Part shown: positions 1 to 5,442 of the stretch, in pieces
Layout: each line of letters starts with the position of its first letter
Position numbering within the stretch: the first letter of the stretch is position 1
Assembly: GCA_009842375.1 (NCBI GenBank)
Contig: VYFM01000379.1
Span: forward strand, 1-5,442
Source of the DNA: Candidatus Poribacteria bacterium
GTDB taxonomy: Bacteria; Poribacteria; WGA-4E; WGA-3G
DNA length: 5,442 nucleotides
Reading direction: 5' to 3'
Translations under genes and position numbers: made by a program
Notes under the pieces: generated by a model
The model's database searches: none
Told to the model about the DNA's origin: nothing
What the model saw: the letters and a program-made list of their open reading frames with translations, nothing else

Positions 1-137
1 AATTGGCATAAAATGCTAAGATTGGAATTACCGATATGAACTACCTGTACTTGTTGTAGGAGTGACTCACAATTCCCTATTGCATAAACTAACATTTTAA
101 GAGTGGACAGACTACTGAAACCAATTTAAATGTTGCT
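1..137. other. Non-coding left edge, no feature recognised
   Basis: I see no gene here. The plus frame open at base 1 stops at 37-39, the other two plus frames stop within the first 20 bases, and the possible minus-strand starts are followed at once by stops. The stretch lies downstream of the minus-strand gene at 138-530. It contains only a 4-bp hairpin (6-9 with 13-16), too weak to call a terminator. Confidence 0.6.
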
Positions 138-530
138 TCACCATTGCCTATTATATGCTGTAATTAGAACTGCAATTTCACTTGAGGCAGAGTCATCAAG
201 CCATTGGTAACCGCTATAATCTGGTTCGGTGAAGGGATATAATAACTCTAATGCAAATTCCCATTCTTGACGTGTCAACTGCCAAGTAAAATGATTTTCT
301 GTATTCTCTATCAAAACTGCACCAATATCTTTATCACTAACTTGTGCCGATAGTCTGCACCCATCAACTGGAGATATAAAAGGCAAAGCGTGTATATCCA
401 CTACCGCGCTATTGTCCGCAACCAGATTGCTTAACGCTTGGTATAACTTCTCTGCTTCCTCTGGTATAGATGGATATAGAATCACCAGAGGGCAGTATCG
501 AGAACCTTCTGGTATGAACTCAAGATACAT
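138..530 (-). CDS. Hypothetical small acidic protein (130 aa)
   Basis: I do not recognise this family and assign no function. The start at 528-530 is well supported: the minus strand carries a purine-rich AGAGGTGG Shine-Dalgarno sequence (about 535-542) a few bases upstream. The product is strongly acidic (about 20 Asp/Glu against 6 Lys/Arg), has no signal peptide or membrane segment, and is probably a soluble cytoplasmic protein. The pattern suggests a compact alpha/beta fold: a hydrophobic strand near residues 14-19, a helix near 24-38, strands near 42-46 and 58-64, an aromatic segment 81-100 (FTW...EWEFALELLYPF), a QWLDD motif at 109-113 and a last strand near 118-124. It ends in tryptophan. 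It is divergently oriented to the CoA-transferase and shares a 117-bp intergenic region with it, so the two could be co-regulated. Coding status is supported by the ribosome binding site and protein-like composition. Confidence 0.7.
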   Translation of the reverse strand: MYLEFIPEGSRYCPLVILYPSIPEEAEKLYQALSNLVADNSAVVDIHALPFISPVDGCRLSAQVSDKDIGAVLIENTENHFTWQLTRQEWEFALELLYPFTEPDYSGYQWLDDSASSEIAVLITAYNRQW

Positions 531-557
531 TAACCCACCTCTTAAAATCTATGGACA

Positions 558-585
558 TTGACACCATTTGTTGGTAATATAGGAT
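558..585 (+). promoter_or_regulatory. Candidate sigma70-type promoter for the CoA-transferase operon
   Basis: A perfect TTGACA -35 box lies at 558-563. With a 16-bp spacer it is followed by TAGGAT at 580-585, which matches four of six -10 consensus positions. A start site near 592 would give a leader of about 55 bases before the ATG at 648. Position and orientation fit transcription of the three-gene run to the right. An alternative -10, TATTAT at 585-590, has a poor 21-bp spacing. This is a motif match only. Confidence 0.45.
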
Positions 586-593
586 ATTATCTC

Positions 594-622
594 ATTTTAT
601 CACGTGCGTCATAGAAAAGCAA
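594..622 (-). promoter_or_regulatory. Weak candidate promoter for the divergent small gene
   Basis: On the minus strand TTGCTT (617-622) is followed after 17 bp by TAAAAT (594-599). The -10 matches five of six consensus positions but the -35 only three. It points toward the start at 530, leaving a leader of roughly 55-60 bases. It is plausible by position, but AT-rich intergenic DNA gives such matches by chance. Confidence 0.25.
595..616. promoter_or_regulatory. Imperfect inverted repeat, possible operator
   Basis: The segment has a dyad centred between 605 and 606 with 8 of 11 symmetric base pairs; its core reads ATnACG-nn-CGTnAT (599-612). It lies just downstream of the predicted start site of the rightward promoter and overlaps the candidate leftward -10, a suitable place for a repressor that controls both directions. 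No regulator is encoded in the window and I cannot assign the site to a known family. Confidence 0.25.
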
Positions 623-647
623 CTTTTTCAAATACAAAGGAAAAAAC

Positions 648-1835
648 ATGCCAGGACCATTGACAGGAATAAAGGTATTGGATTTAACAAGAGTACTGGC
701 AGGACCCTATGCAACGATGATACTTAGTGACCTCGGCGCAGAAGTCATCAAAATTGAACAACCTGAATCTGGCGATGAATCCAGACGTTTTGGTCCATTC
801 AAGAACGGATTTAGTCTCTACTTTATGAGTGTGAATCGTGGCAAACAGAGTGTAACACTTAATCTTAAAACAGAACGTGGTATACATATATTCAAACAAC
901 TTGTCAAACGAAGCGACATCTTAGTAGAAAACTTTCGCCCAGGAACGATGAAAAAACTTGGCTTAGATTATGCATCTCTAAAAGATGAATATCCTTCACT
1001 GATTTACGCATCATGTTCCGGATTTGGACAAACAGGTCCCTATGCTTCAAAAGGTGCTTACGATATGATCATCCAAGGGATGGGAGGTATTATCAGCATT
1101 ACAGGTGAACCTGATTCCCCTCCTGTGCGAGTCGGAACATCTATTAGTGACATAACTGCAGCACTCTTCACAACTATAGGTATCATGTCAGCACTACACC
1201 ACCGAAACAATACTGGAAAAGGGCAGTTAGTGGATGTAGCAATGTTGGATAGCCTTGTAGCAGTGTTGGAGAATGCAATTGTTCGTTATTTTGCAACAGA
1301 TGAAATCCCACAACCCCTCGGTAGTCGGCATCCAGCAATCACACCATTCGAAATATATGAATCCACAGATGGACACATTATTATTGCGATTGGTAACGAT
1401 AGTTTATGGGCAAAATTCTGTGAACATATTGACCATAAACATCTGATCTTTGATCAACGGTTCAAAACTAACGCAGAACGAACTGAAAATCACAGCGATC
1501 TGTTTCCTATACTCTCAGAGATAATGCGTCAACGAAAAACTGACGAATGGATAGAATCCCTTGAAAAGATTGGAGTCCCGTGTGGTCCAATCAACACTAT
1601 TGATAAGGTTGTCAATCATCCACAAGTTCAAGCACGTGAAATGATTACAAAAGTTTTACATGAAATAACAGGTGCAGTTGAGGTGCCTGGTGTGCCGATA
1701 AAACTCTCTGATACATCTTGTGCTGTTGATGTCCCCGCACCAAACCTTGGTGAACATACGGATGAGGTGTTGAAGAATATGTTGAACATATCACATGATG
1801 AAGTAAAGCAGTTGAAAGAAGAAGGAATAATATAA
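648..1835 (+). CDS. CaiB/BaiF-type (family III) CoA-transferase
   Basis: Full-length family III CoA-transferase (395 aa; the family usually has about 380-430), a soluble enzyme that moves CoA between carboxylic acids; substrates cannot be read from sequence. Family features are clear: LxGIKVLDLTRVLAGPYAT near residues 5-23, DLGAEVIKIE at 28-37, NRGKQSVTLNL at 63-73, VENFRPGTMKKLGL at 93-106, SGFGQTGPY at 124-132, and GAYDMIIQ at 136-143, in which D139 corresponds to the catalytic aspartate that forms the acyl-anhydride intermediate. The GAYD context, rather than the GHD of alpha-methylacyl-CoA racemases, favours transferase over racemase. GKGQLVDVAMLDS follows in the middle and a small C-terminal domain ends the protein. 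The start is supported by AAAGGA at 636-641, six bases before the ATG. It is first in a three-gene run. Some relatives are hydratases or lyases, so the exact reaction is open. Confidence 0.93.
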   Translation: MPGPLTGIKVLDLTRVLAGPYATMILSDLGAEVIKIEQPESGDESRRFGPFKNGFSLYFMSVNRGKQSVTLNLKTERGIHIFKQLVKRSDILVENFRPGTMKKLGLDYASLKDEYPSLIYASCSGFGQTGPYASKGAYDMIIQGMGGIISITGEPDSPPVRVGTSISDITAALFTTIGIMSALHHRNNTGKGQLVDVAMLDSLVAVLENAIVRYFATDEIPQPLGSRHPAITPFEIYESTDGHIIIAIGNDSLWAKFCEHIDHKHLIFDQRFKTNAERTENHSDLFPILSEIMRQRKTDEWIESLEKIGVPCGPINTIDKVVNHPQVQAREMITKVLHEITGAVEVPGVPIKLSDTSCAVDVPAPNLGEHTDEVLKNMLNISHDEVKQLKEEGII

Positions 1836-1869
1836 CCTTGTAGAAACACATTTTTGTCTGAGCAAGGTT
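1834..1869 (+). other. Inverted repeat in the CoA-transferase/hydrolase gap
   Basis: AACCTTG (1834-1840, overlapping the last two bases of the stop codon) is perfectly complementary to CAAGGTT (1863-1869). The 22-base loop contains a further AGA/TCT pairing (1842-1844 with 1857-1859). In RNA this would form a 7-bp stem ending five bases before the AGGAG ribosome binding site (1874-1878) of the next gene. No U-tract follows, so it is not a standard terminator. It might affect processing or relative expression of the two cistrons, or be chance. Confidence 0.35.
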
Positions 1870-1890
1870 GCACAGGAGTAACGAGAAATT

Positions 1891-4146
1891 ATGTCAGAAA
1901 AACCCGATCAAGTCCTATCTGGTACCACGCAATTAACTTTTAAAGGGGACCTTGCCGCACAGATGGTTGAAGATCTTGATAACTATACATCTCGCGCTAT
2001 AAAGACAGCAGCAGAAAAACGCGAAGCATTGTGGCATCGGGATTACAGTTCTCATATAGCGTATACAGAATCTGTTGAACCGAACAGACAACGTTTCATA
2101 AAGCAGATAGGGTGTTATGATGAACGCCTACCGATAGACGCACTTACTTATCATGGAACGACAAATTCCAACGAACAAATTGCATCTGGTGAAAATTTTA
2201 CAGTATCGCGCGTTCGCTGGCAGGTGTTTGATGAGGTAGAAGGTGAAGGTCTATTGTTAGAACCTACTGACACATCACAAGTTGTCGCACAAGTTATCGC
2301 CGTACCAGATGCAGATTGGACACCAGAAATGATAGCTGGTATAACTGATGAACTCCCACCCTCAGCACAGTTTGCACGCAGTTTAGCAGCGTCTGGGTTG
2401 CGTGTTGTTGTACCGCTCCTTATAAATCGTGATGATACCTACTCAGGTAATCCGAAAATCGGAAGATTTACCAATCAACCGCATCGTGAATTCATCTACC
2501 GTATGGCATATCAATTGGGAAGACATATCATCGGGTATGAGGTGCAGAAGGTCTTATCACTCGTAGACTGGATGACTTCTTATGATAAACCCGTCGGTGT
2601 TATGGGCTATGGTGAAGGGGGACTGATTGCCTTTTACAGTGCTGCGGTAGACACACGAATTCAGGCAACGGTAGTCAGCGGATATTTTCAAGCGCGTGAA
2701 GAAGTATGGCGTGAACCGATTTATCGTAACGTGTGGGGACTGCTGCACGAGTTTGGTGATGCGGAAATAGCGAGTCTCATTGCACCACGTCCGTTAATCA
2801 TTGAAACAAGCCGAGGTCCTGAAGTTATTGGACCACCCACTGCACGTAACGGTCGTGGTGGAGCTGCACCTGGACAACTTGTCTCACCGCCTATCGAATC
2901 AGCAAAAAGTGAATATAACCGTGCACGCGAAGTGTATCAAGAACTGGGTTGCGAAGATAACATCCATCTGTTTTCACCAGAGGATCGTCTATCTGGCTCC
3001 AATGAAACAGTGTCAACTTTTCGGACGAGTCTCGGTATTGAGAACCCACATAATGACAATAACCAACCGCTTTCTGTACAAACCACTGAAACGGACGATT
3101 ACGAAGCACGTCAACAACGACAGTTTATGCAACTCGTCAATCTGACACAACGGTTTTTAAGGGAAGCGGAAACGCGAAGGCAGGAGTTCTTCTGGAACAA
3201 AACAGACACCTCTTCACTCGCAAAATGGGAAGAAACATGTGCAGATGCTAAATCCTATTTCTGGGATGAGGTAATAGGTCGGTGTCCTGAACCTGATATT
3301 CCTGCCAATCCGAAAACCCGTCTTATATATGACGAACCAAAATGGACTGGCTATGAAGTTACGCTTGATGTGTGGAAGGATGTTTTTGCTTACGGCATTT
3401 TGCTACTCCCAGATGATATTAAATCAGATGAAAAACGTCCTGTTGTTGTGTGCCAACATGGATTAGAAGGTAGACCACAAGATACTGCTGATCCTAACAT
3501 AAAATCTGTCTATCACTCTTACGCTGCACAGTTGGCAGATAGGGGTTTTATCACCTACGCACCACAGAACCCATATATTGGTCAGGATGCTTTCCGCGTA
3601 ATTCAACGGAAAGCAAACCCAATTAAGTGGTCGCTTTTTTCATTGATTGTACGTCAACATGAACGCACACTTGACTGGTTAGCAGAACTACCGTTCGTTG
3701 ATGAAGATCGGATCGGTTTCTACGGATTATCTTATGGTGGAAAAACAGCGATGCGAGTACCAGCACTTCTGGAAAAATACGCCTGCTCCATCTGCTCAGC
3801 CGATTTCAACGAGTGGATTGTGAAAAATGCGACGTTTGACTCTGGGTATAGCTACATGTTCACAGGGGAATATGAAATGCCAGAGTTCGACTTAGGAAAC
3901 ACCTTCAACTATGCCGAAATGGCAGGATTGATCGCACCTCGTCCATTTATGGTTGAACGCGGTCATGATGACGGTGTAGCACCGGATGAGTGGGTCGCAC
4001 ATGAATTTGCAAGAGTACGTCGTCTTTATGTCCGTCTGGGTATAACAGACAAAACTGAGATCGAATTCTTTGATGGTGGACATCAAATCAACTCAGATAA
4101 AACATTCCAATTCCTGCATCGATACCTGAATTGGCAACAACCGTAA
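1891..4146 (+). CDS. Tandem alpha/beta-hydrolase (dienelactone hydrolase / acetyl xylan esterase-like), N-terminal copy degenerate
   Basis: Large (751 aa) double alpha/beta-hydrolase without a signal peptide, probably cytoplasmic. Residues 1-90 are a charged helical lead. The N-terminal hydrolase unit spans about 105-385: oxyanion-strand region IAVPDAD (136-142), nucleophile elbow GYGEGG (239-244) and LIAPRP (296-301). A linker with a charged, probably helical part (about 386-480) follows. The C-terminal unit spans about 485-751: QHGLEG (522-527), elbow GLSYGG (612-617) with nucleophile S614, LIAPRP (680-685), acid D693 or D694 in GHDDGVAP, and H731 in GGHQ. The second copy therefore has a full esterase-type triad. 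In the first, G241 sits at the serine position, SRGP (307-310) replaces GHDD, and D365 sits where the histidine should be, so it is probably non-catalytic. AGGAG at 1874-1878 supports the start, with a rather long spacing of 12. Substrate unknown; an ester or carbohydrate ester is most likely. Confidence 0.88.
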   Translation: MSEKPDQVLSGTTQLTFKGDLAAQMVEDLDNYTSRAIKTAAEKREALWHRDYSSHIAYTESVEPNRQRFIKQIGCYDERLPIDALTYHGTTNSNEQIASGENFTVSRVRWQVFDEVEGEGLLLEPTDTSQVVAQVIAVPDADWTPEMIAGITDELPPSAQFARSLAASGLRVVVPLLINRDDTYSGNPKIGRFTNQPHREFIYRMAYQLGRHIIGYEVQKVLSLVDWMTSYDKPVGVMGYGEGGLIAFYSAAVDTRIQATVVSGYFQAREEVWREPIYRNVWGLLHEFGDAEIASLIAPRPLIIETSRGPEVIGPPTARNGRGGAAPGQLVSPPIESAKSEYNRAREVYQELGCEDNIHLFSPEDRLSGSNETVSTFRTSLGIENPHNDNNQPLSVQTTETDDYEARQQRQFMQLVNLTQRFLREAETRRQEFFWNKTDTSSLAKWEETCADAKSYFWDEVIGRCPEPDIPANPKTRLIYDEPKWTGYEVTLDVWKDVFAYGILLLPDDIKSDEKRPVVVCQHGLEGRPQDTADPNIKSVYHSYAAQLADRGFITYAPQNPYIGQDAFRVIQRKANPIKWSLFSLIVRQHERTLDWLAELPFVDEDRIGFYGLSYGGKTAMRVPALLEKYACSICSADFNEWIVKNATFDSGYSYMFTGEYEMPEFDLGNTFNYAEMAGLIAPRPFMVERGHDDGVAPDEWVAHEFARVRRLYVRLGITDKTEIEFFDGGHQINSDKTFQFLHRYLNWQQP

Positions 4147-4156
4147 AAGGATAAAA

Positions 4157-5200
4157 ATGATATATTCCATATCTGTCATAGCGGGACTTGAAAATATCGC
4201 ACGTCAAGAGATTAATTCACTCATCGGTGATACCAAACAATTCAAAATAATCTTGCGAAAACCGCAAAGAATTGTTTTCCAATATACGGGTAGTCCAAAA
4301 GACCTATTGTCGTTACGAACAGCGGAACAGTTGTTCCTCGTTGTCCAGCATATTCCGAATATGACCCGTTCGCGTCGCTCCCTAACTGCTATCAGTAGTT
4401 CACTGACGCGTTTCAACTTTGCGAAAACCTTTGATTGTTGTCGTCAGGTAGGTATCAAAATAAGAAAACGAATTCAGTTTCGTGTTATGACAAGGATGTC
4501 AGGTTTCCGCAATTTCCAAAAAAGGGATTTACAACAGATAATTGAAAGAAGCTTGATTGACCGAGGTTGGCAATTAACACGGTCAGGATCGGGAATAGAT
4601 GTGTGGGCAGAGATGTACGGTGAGGATGCATACATCAGCATTCGCCTTTCCAAACCTGATATGGCACAACGTTCATACAAGCAAACAAGTGTTCCTCATA
4701 CGCTTAAACCAACGATAGCGTCCAGTATGGTGAGACTATCACAACCGCAACCTAACGACATCTTTTTGGATCCGATGTGTGGGGCGGGTACTATTTTGCT
4801 GGAACGTGCTTTTGCTGGTCGTTATCGTTTCTTGATTGGTGGAGACTTGTCTGAAGGAGCATTGGACGCAACTAAAAGGAATTTTGGCAGGCAGCACCAA
4901 CCACGTCAGTTTATTCACTGGGACGCACAATCTTTACCTATACAAACCAATTCTGTTGACAAAATCGCCTGCAACCTACATATAGACGAAAACAAGTCTA
5001 ACCTACCACAACTATACAGAAAAGTCCTCACCGAATTTGAAACTGTAATTAAGCCTGGAGGAAAAATGGTACTGCTTTCCATGCAGCCCACCCTTTTAAA
5101 CAAGATACTCAAACAGCAGGAATCAATGAAAACGAGACAGCAGGTGGGAATCAATGTAGGTGGGAAACGAGGTAGGATATTTGTAGTTCACTGTTATTGA
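4157..5200 (+). CDS. THUMP-domain class I SAM-dependent RNA methyltransferase (Trm14/RlmL-like), altered motif IV
   Basis: Predicted tRNA or rRNA guanine-N2-type methyltransferase (347 aa). Residues 1-165 form the RNA-binding part, with a THUMP domain ending near YISIRLSKPDMAQRSY (159-174). The linker HTLKPTIASSMVRLS (181-195) leads into a Rossmann methyltransferase: motif I DPMCGAGT (205-212), the acidic SAM-ribose residue D230 in GGDLS, motif III acid D256, and VIKPGGKMVLLS near the end. Motif IV, normally NPPY or NLPFG, should follow DKIACN, but the frame reads N273-L-H-I-D-E-N-K. Reading one base out of frame there gives P-Y-R-R-K-Q-V, suggesting two compensating indels (see findings). 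As written, base-flipping and catalysis are doubtful. AAAAGGA (4145-4151) overlaps the previous stop codon and lies five bases before the ATG, so the gene is almost certainly co-transcribed with the hydrolase. Confidence 0.9.
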   Translation: MIYSISVIAGLENIARQEINSLIGDTKQFKIILRKPQRIVFQYTGSPKDLLSLRTAEQLFLVVQHIPNMTRSRRSLTAISSSLTRFNFAKTFDCCRQVGIKIRKRIQFRVMTRMSGFRNFQKRDLQQIIERSLIDRGWQLTRSGSGIDVWAEMYGEDAYISIRLSKPDMAQRSYKQTSVPHTLKPTIASSMVRLSQPQPNDIFLDPMCGAGTILLERAFAGRYRFLIGGDLSEGALDATKRNFGRQHQPRQFIHWDAQSLPIQTNSVDKIACNLHIDENKSNLPQLYRKVLTEFETVIKPGGKMVLLSMQPTLLNKILKQQESMKTRQQVGINVGGKRGRIFVVHCY

Positions 5201-5232
5201 GTTGGCGAGGCACGGATGCCTCACCAACATTT
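5201..5232 (+). terminator. Hairpin terminator after the methyltransferase
   Basis: GTTGG-C-GAGGCA (5201-5212) pairs with TGCCTC-A-CCAAC (5217-5228) around a CGGA loop: 11 paired bases with one internal C/A mismatch. It begins at the first base after the TGA. The downstream ATTTACTTATACT is only moderately T-rich, so termination may be weak or rely on the stem. It could also be a dispersed palindromic repeat; that cannot be judged from one copy. Confidence 0.6.
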
Positions 5233-5260
5233 ACTTATACTACGATAATCTTTGACATAC

Positions 5261-5283
5261 TCCCCCCGCTAAAGCGTGGGGGA
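5261..5283 (-). repeat. Right-end terminal hairpin of the IS200/IS605 element
   Basis: CCCCC-CGC (5262-5269) pairs with GCG-T-GGGGG (5274-5282), with T5277 bulged and a TAAA loop (5270-5273); T5261-A5283 extends the stem. In this family such subterminal imperfect palindromes, with an unpaired base in the stem, are recognised by the Y1 transposase on single-stranded DNA. The same fold forms the 3' scaffold of the guide RNA. Confidence 0.7.
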
Positions 5284-5313
5284 TTCTTCGCTCTCACATT
5301 AGCAGCTTTGCTA

Positions 5314-5442
5314 CTAAATGGCGTTTCCTGCTTCCGTCTCTCGTGCCACAGATTGAGGTCTTAGTTGGACTCCACAGGCGTAACTTTCGGCATGCCCTGC
5401 CGTAGAAGTCGCAAAAGCGACACAAGTGTCTGTGCAACTTAA
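5314..5442 (-). CDS. tnpB: TnpB (IS605 OrfB) RNA-guided nuclease, C-terminal end only
   Basis: The minus strand is open from the right edge to a TAG at 5314-5316, giving 42 residues of a truncated protein. The segment STAGHAESYACG followed by a short basic and polar tail ending ARETEAGNAI resembles the C-terminal tail common in IS605 OrfB/TnpB proteins (compare the frequent TAGHAGSYACG-like form). The RuvC and zinc-finger parts lie outside the window. TnpB is an RNA-guided DNA nuclease that helps the element persist after its single-strand excision. The identification rests on this tail plus the right-end hairpin just downstream, and the two agree. Whether the full gene is intact cannot be judged. 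Confidence 0.7.
   Translation of the reverse strand, partial: LSCTDTCVAFATSTAGHAESYACGVQLRPQSVARETEAGNAI

Larger units (their letters stand above)
5252..5442 (-). mobile_element. IS200/IS605-family element, right end (continues past window)
   Basis: Read on the minus strand, the end of tnpB is followed by a C/G-rich hairpin and then AGTATGTCAA, the typical right-end arrangement of IS200/IS605-type elements. By analogy with IS608, which ends in TCAA, I place the boundary at about 5252; it could lie a few bases either side. The left end, most of tnpB and any Y1 transposase (tnpA) would lie beyond 5442. The insertion sits about 24 bp beyond the methyltransferase hairpin and breaks no visible gene. 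Confidence 0.75.
5252..5442 (-). ncRNA. Predicted omega RNA (reRNA) of the tnpB element, 5' end outside or near the edge
   Basis: TnpB guide RNAs are made from the 3' end of tnpB through the right end of the element, with the guide taken from the flanking DNA. On the minus strand this stretch offers suitable stems: GTCGC/GCGAC around a 4-base loop (5408-5421), a 7-bp stem with one G-U pair around an AAA loop (5300-5316, overlapping the tnpB stop), and the terminal C/G-rich hairpin (5262-5282). The scaffold would end near 5252 and the guide would continue into 5251-5232. This is inferred from the family; the 5' boundary is unknown. Confidence 0.5.

Noticed and set aside
6..16. GCAT-AAA-ATGC hairpin as the terminator of the minus-strand gene
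   Set aside because: It has only 4 bp and no U-tract, and lies over 120 bases past the stop codon.
25..77. Inverted repeat GGAATT (27-32) / AATTCC (71-76) as an element end
   Set aside because: It is six bases long, forms a low-complexity palindrome-like match in AT-rich DNA, and has no adjoining transposase or target duplication.
1051..1080. Racemase (AMACR-type) assignment for the CoA-transferase
   Set aside because: The catalytic segment reads GAYD rather than the GHD expected of racemases, and the remaining motifs fit CoA-transferases better.
2801..3145. 114-codon plus-strand open frame inside the hydrolase gene
   Set aside because: It overlaps the middle of a clearly homologous large protein in another frame, has no convincing ribosome binding site, and its translation has no protein-like domain pattern.
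5262..5282. C/G-rich hairpin read as a rho-independent terminator of the plus-strand operon
   Set aside because: It belongs to the right end of the IS200/IS605 element, is followed on the plus strand by only a short TTCTTC stretch, and the operon already has its own hairpin at 5201-5228.
5261..5442. CRISPR-like repeats at the right edge
   Set aside because: The hairpins differ in sequence and spacing; there is no direct repeat with spacers. The tnpB tail explains the region.

Overview
The window looks like bacterial chromosomal DNA from an AT-leaning, probably uncultivated lineage. A type III CoA-transferase, a very large tandem alpha/beta-hydrolase of a kind I associate with Planctomycetes- and Poribacteria-like genomes, and an IS200/IS605-type tnpB end together suggest a Poribacteria-like or related environmental bacterium. 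This assignment is an inference from gene content; there is no rRNA or other phylogenetic marker here.

Layout. Bases 1-137 hold nothing I can support. A small acidic protein of unknown function is encoded on the minus strand (138-530). A 117-bp divergent intergenic region (531-647) carries a plausible sigma70-type promoter facing right, a weaker one facing left, and an imperfect dyad that could be an operator. Three plus-strand genes follow in a compact, operon-like run: a CaiB/BaiF-type CoA-transferase (648-1835), a 751-residue double alpha/beta-hydrolase (1891-4146), and a THUMP-domain RNA methyltransferase (4157-5200). The gaps are 55 and 10 bp. A strong hairpin begins one base after the methyltransferase stop (5201-5228) and probably ends the transcript. 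From about 5252 to the right edge lies the right end of an IS200/IS605-family element: the last 42 codons of a minus-strand tnpB, overlapped by what should be its omega (reRNA) guide RNA and ending in the terminal C/G-rich hairpin.

How the genes may work together. The CoA-transferase and the hydrolase could share a catabolic or acyl-modification role, but neither substrate can be read from sequence. The methyltransferase is a translation-apparatus enzyme and may only be co-transcribed.

Most notable points. (1) The hydrolase is an internal duplication: the C-terminal copy keeps a Ser-Asp-His triad, while the N-terminal copy has lost all three catalytic positions. (2) In the methyltransferase the catalytic motif IV is missing in frame, but a one-base shift restores an NLPY-like motif, pointing to a pair of compensating indels. 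(3) The tnpB right end allows the likely guide of its omega RNA to be read directly from the flanking DNA.
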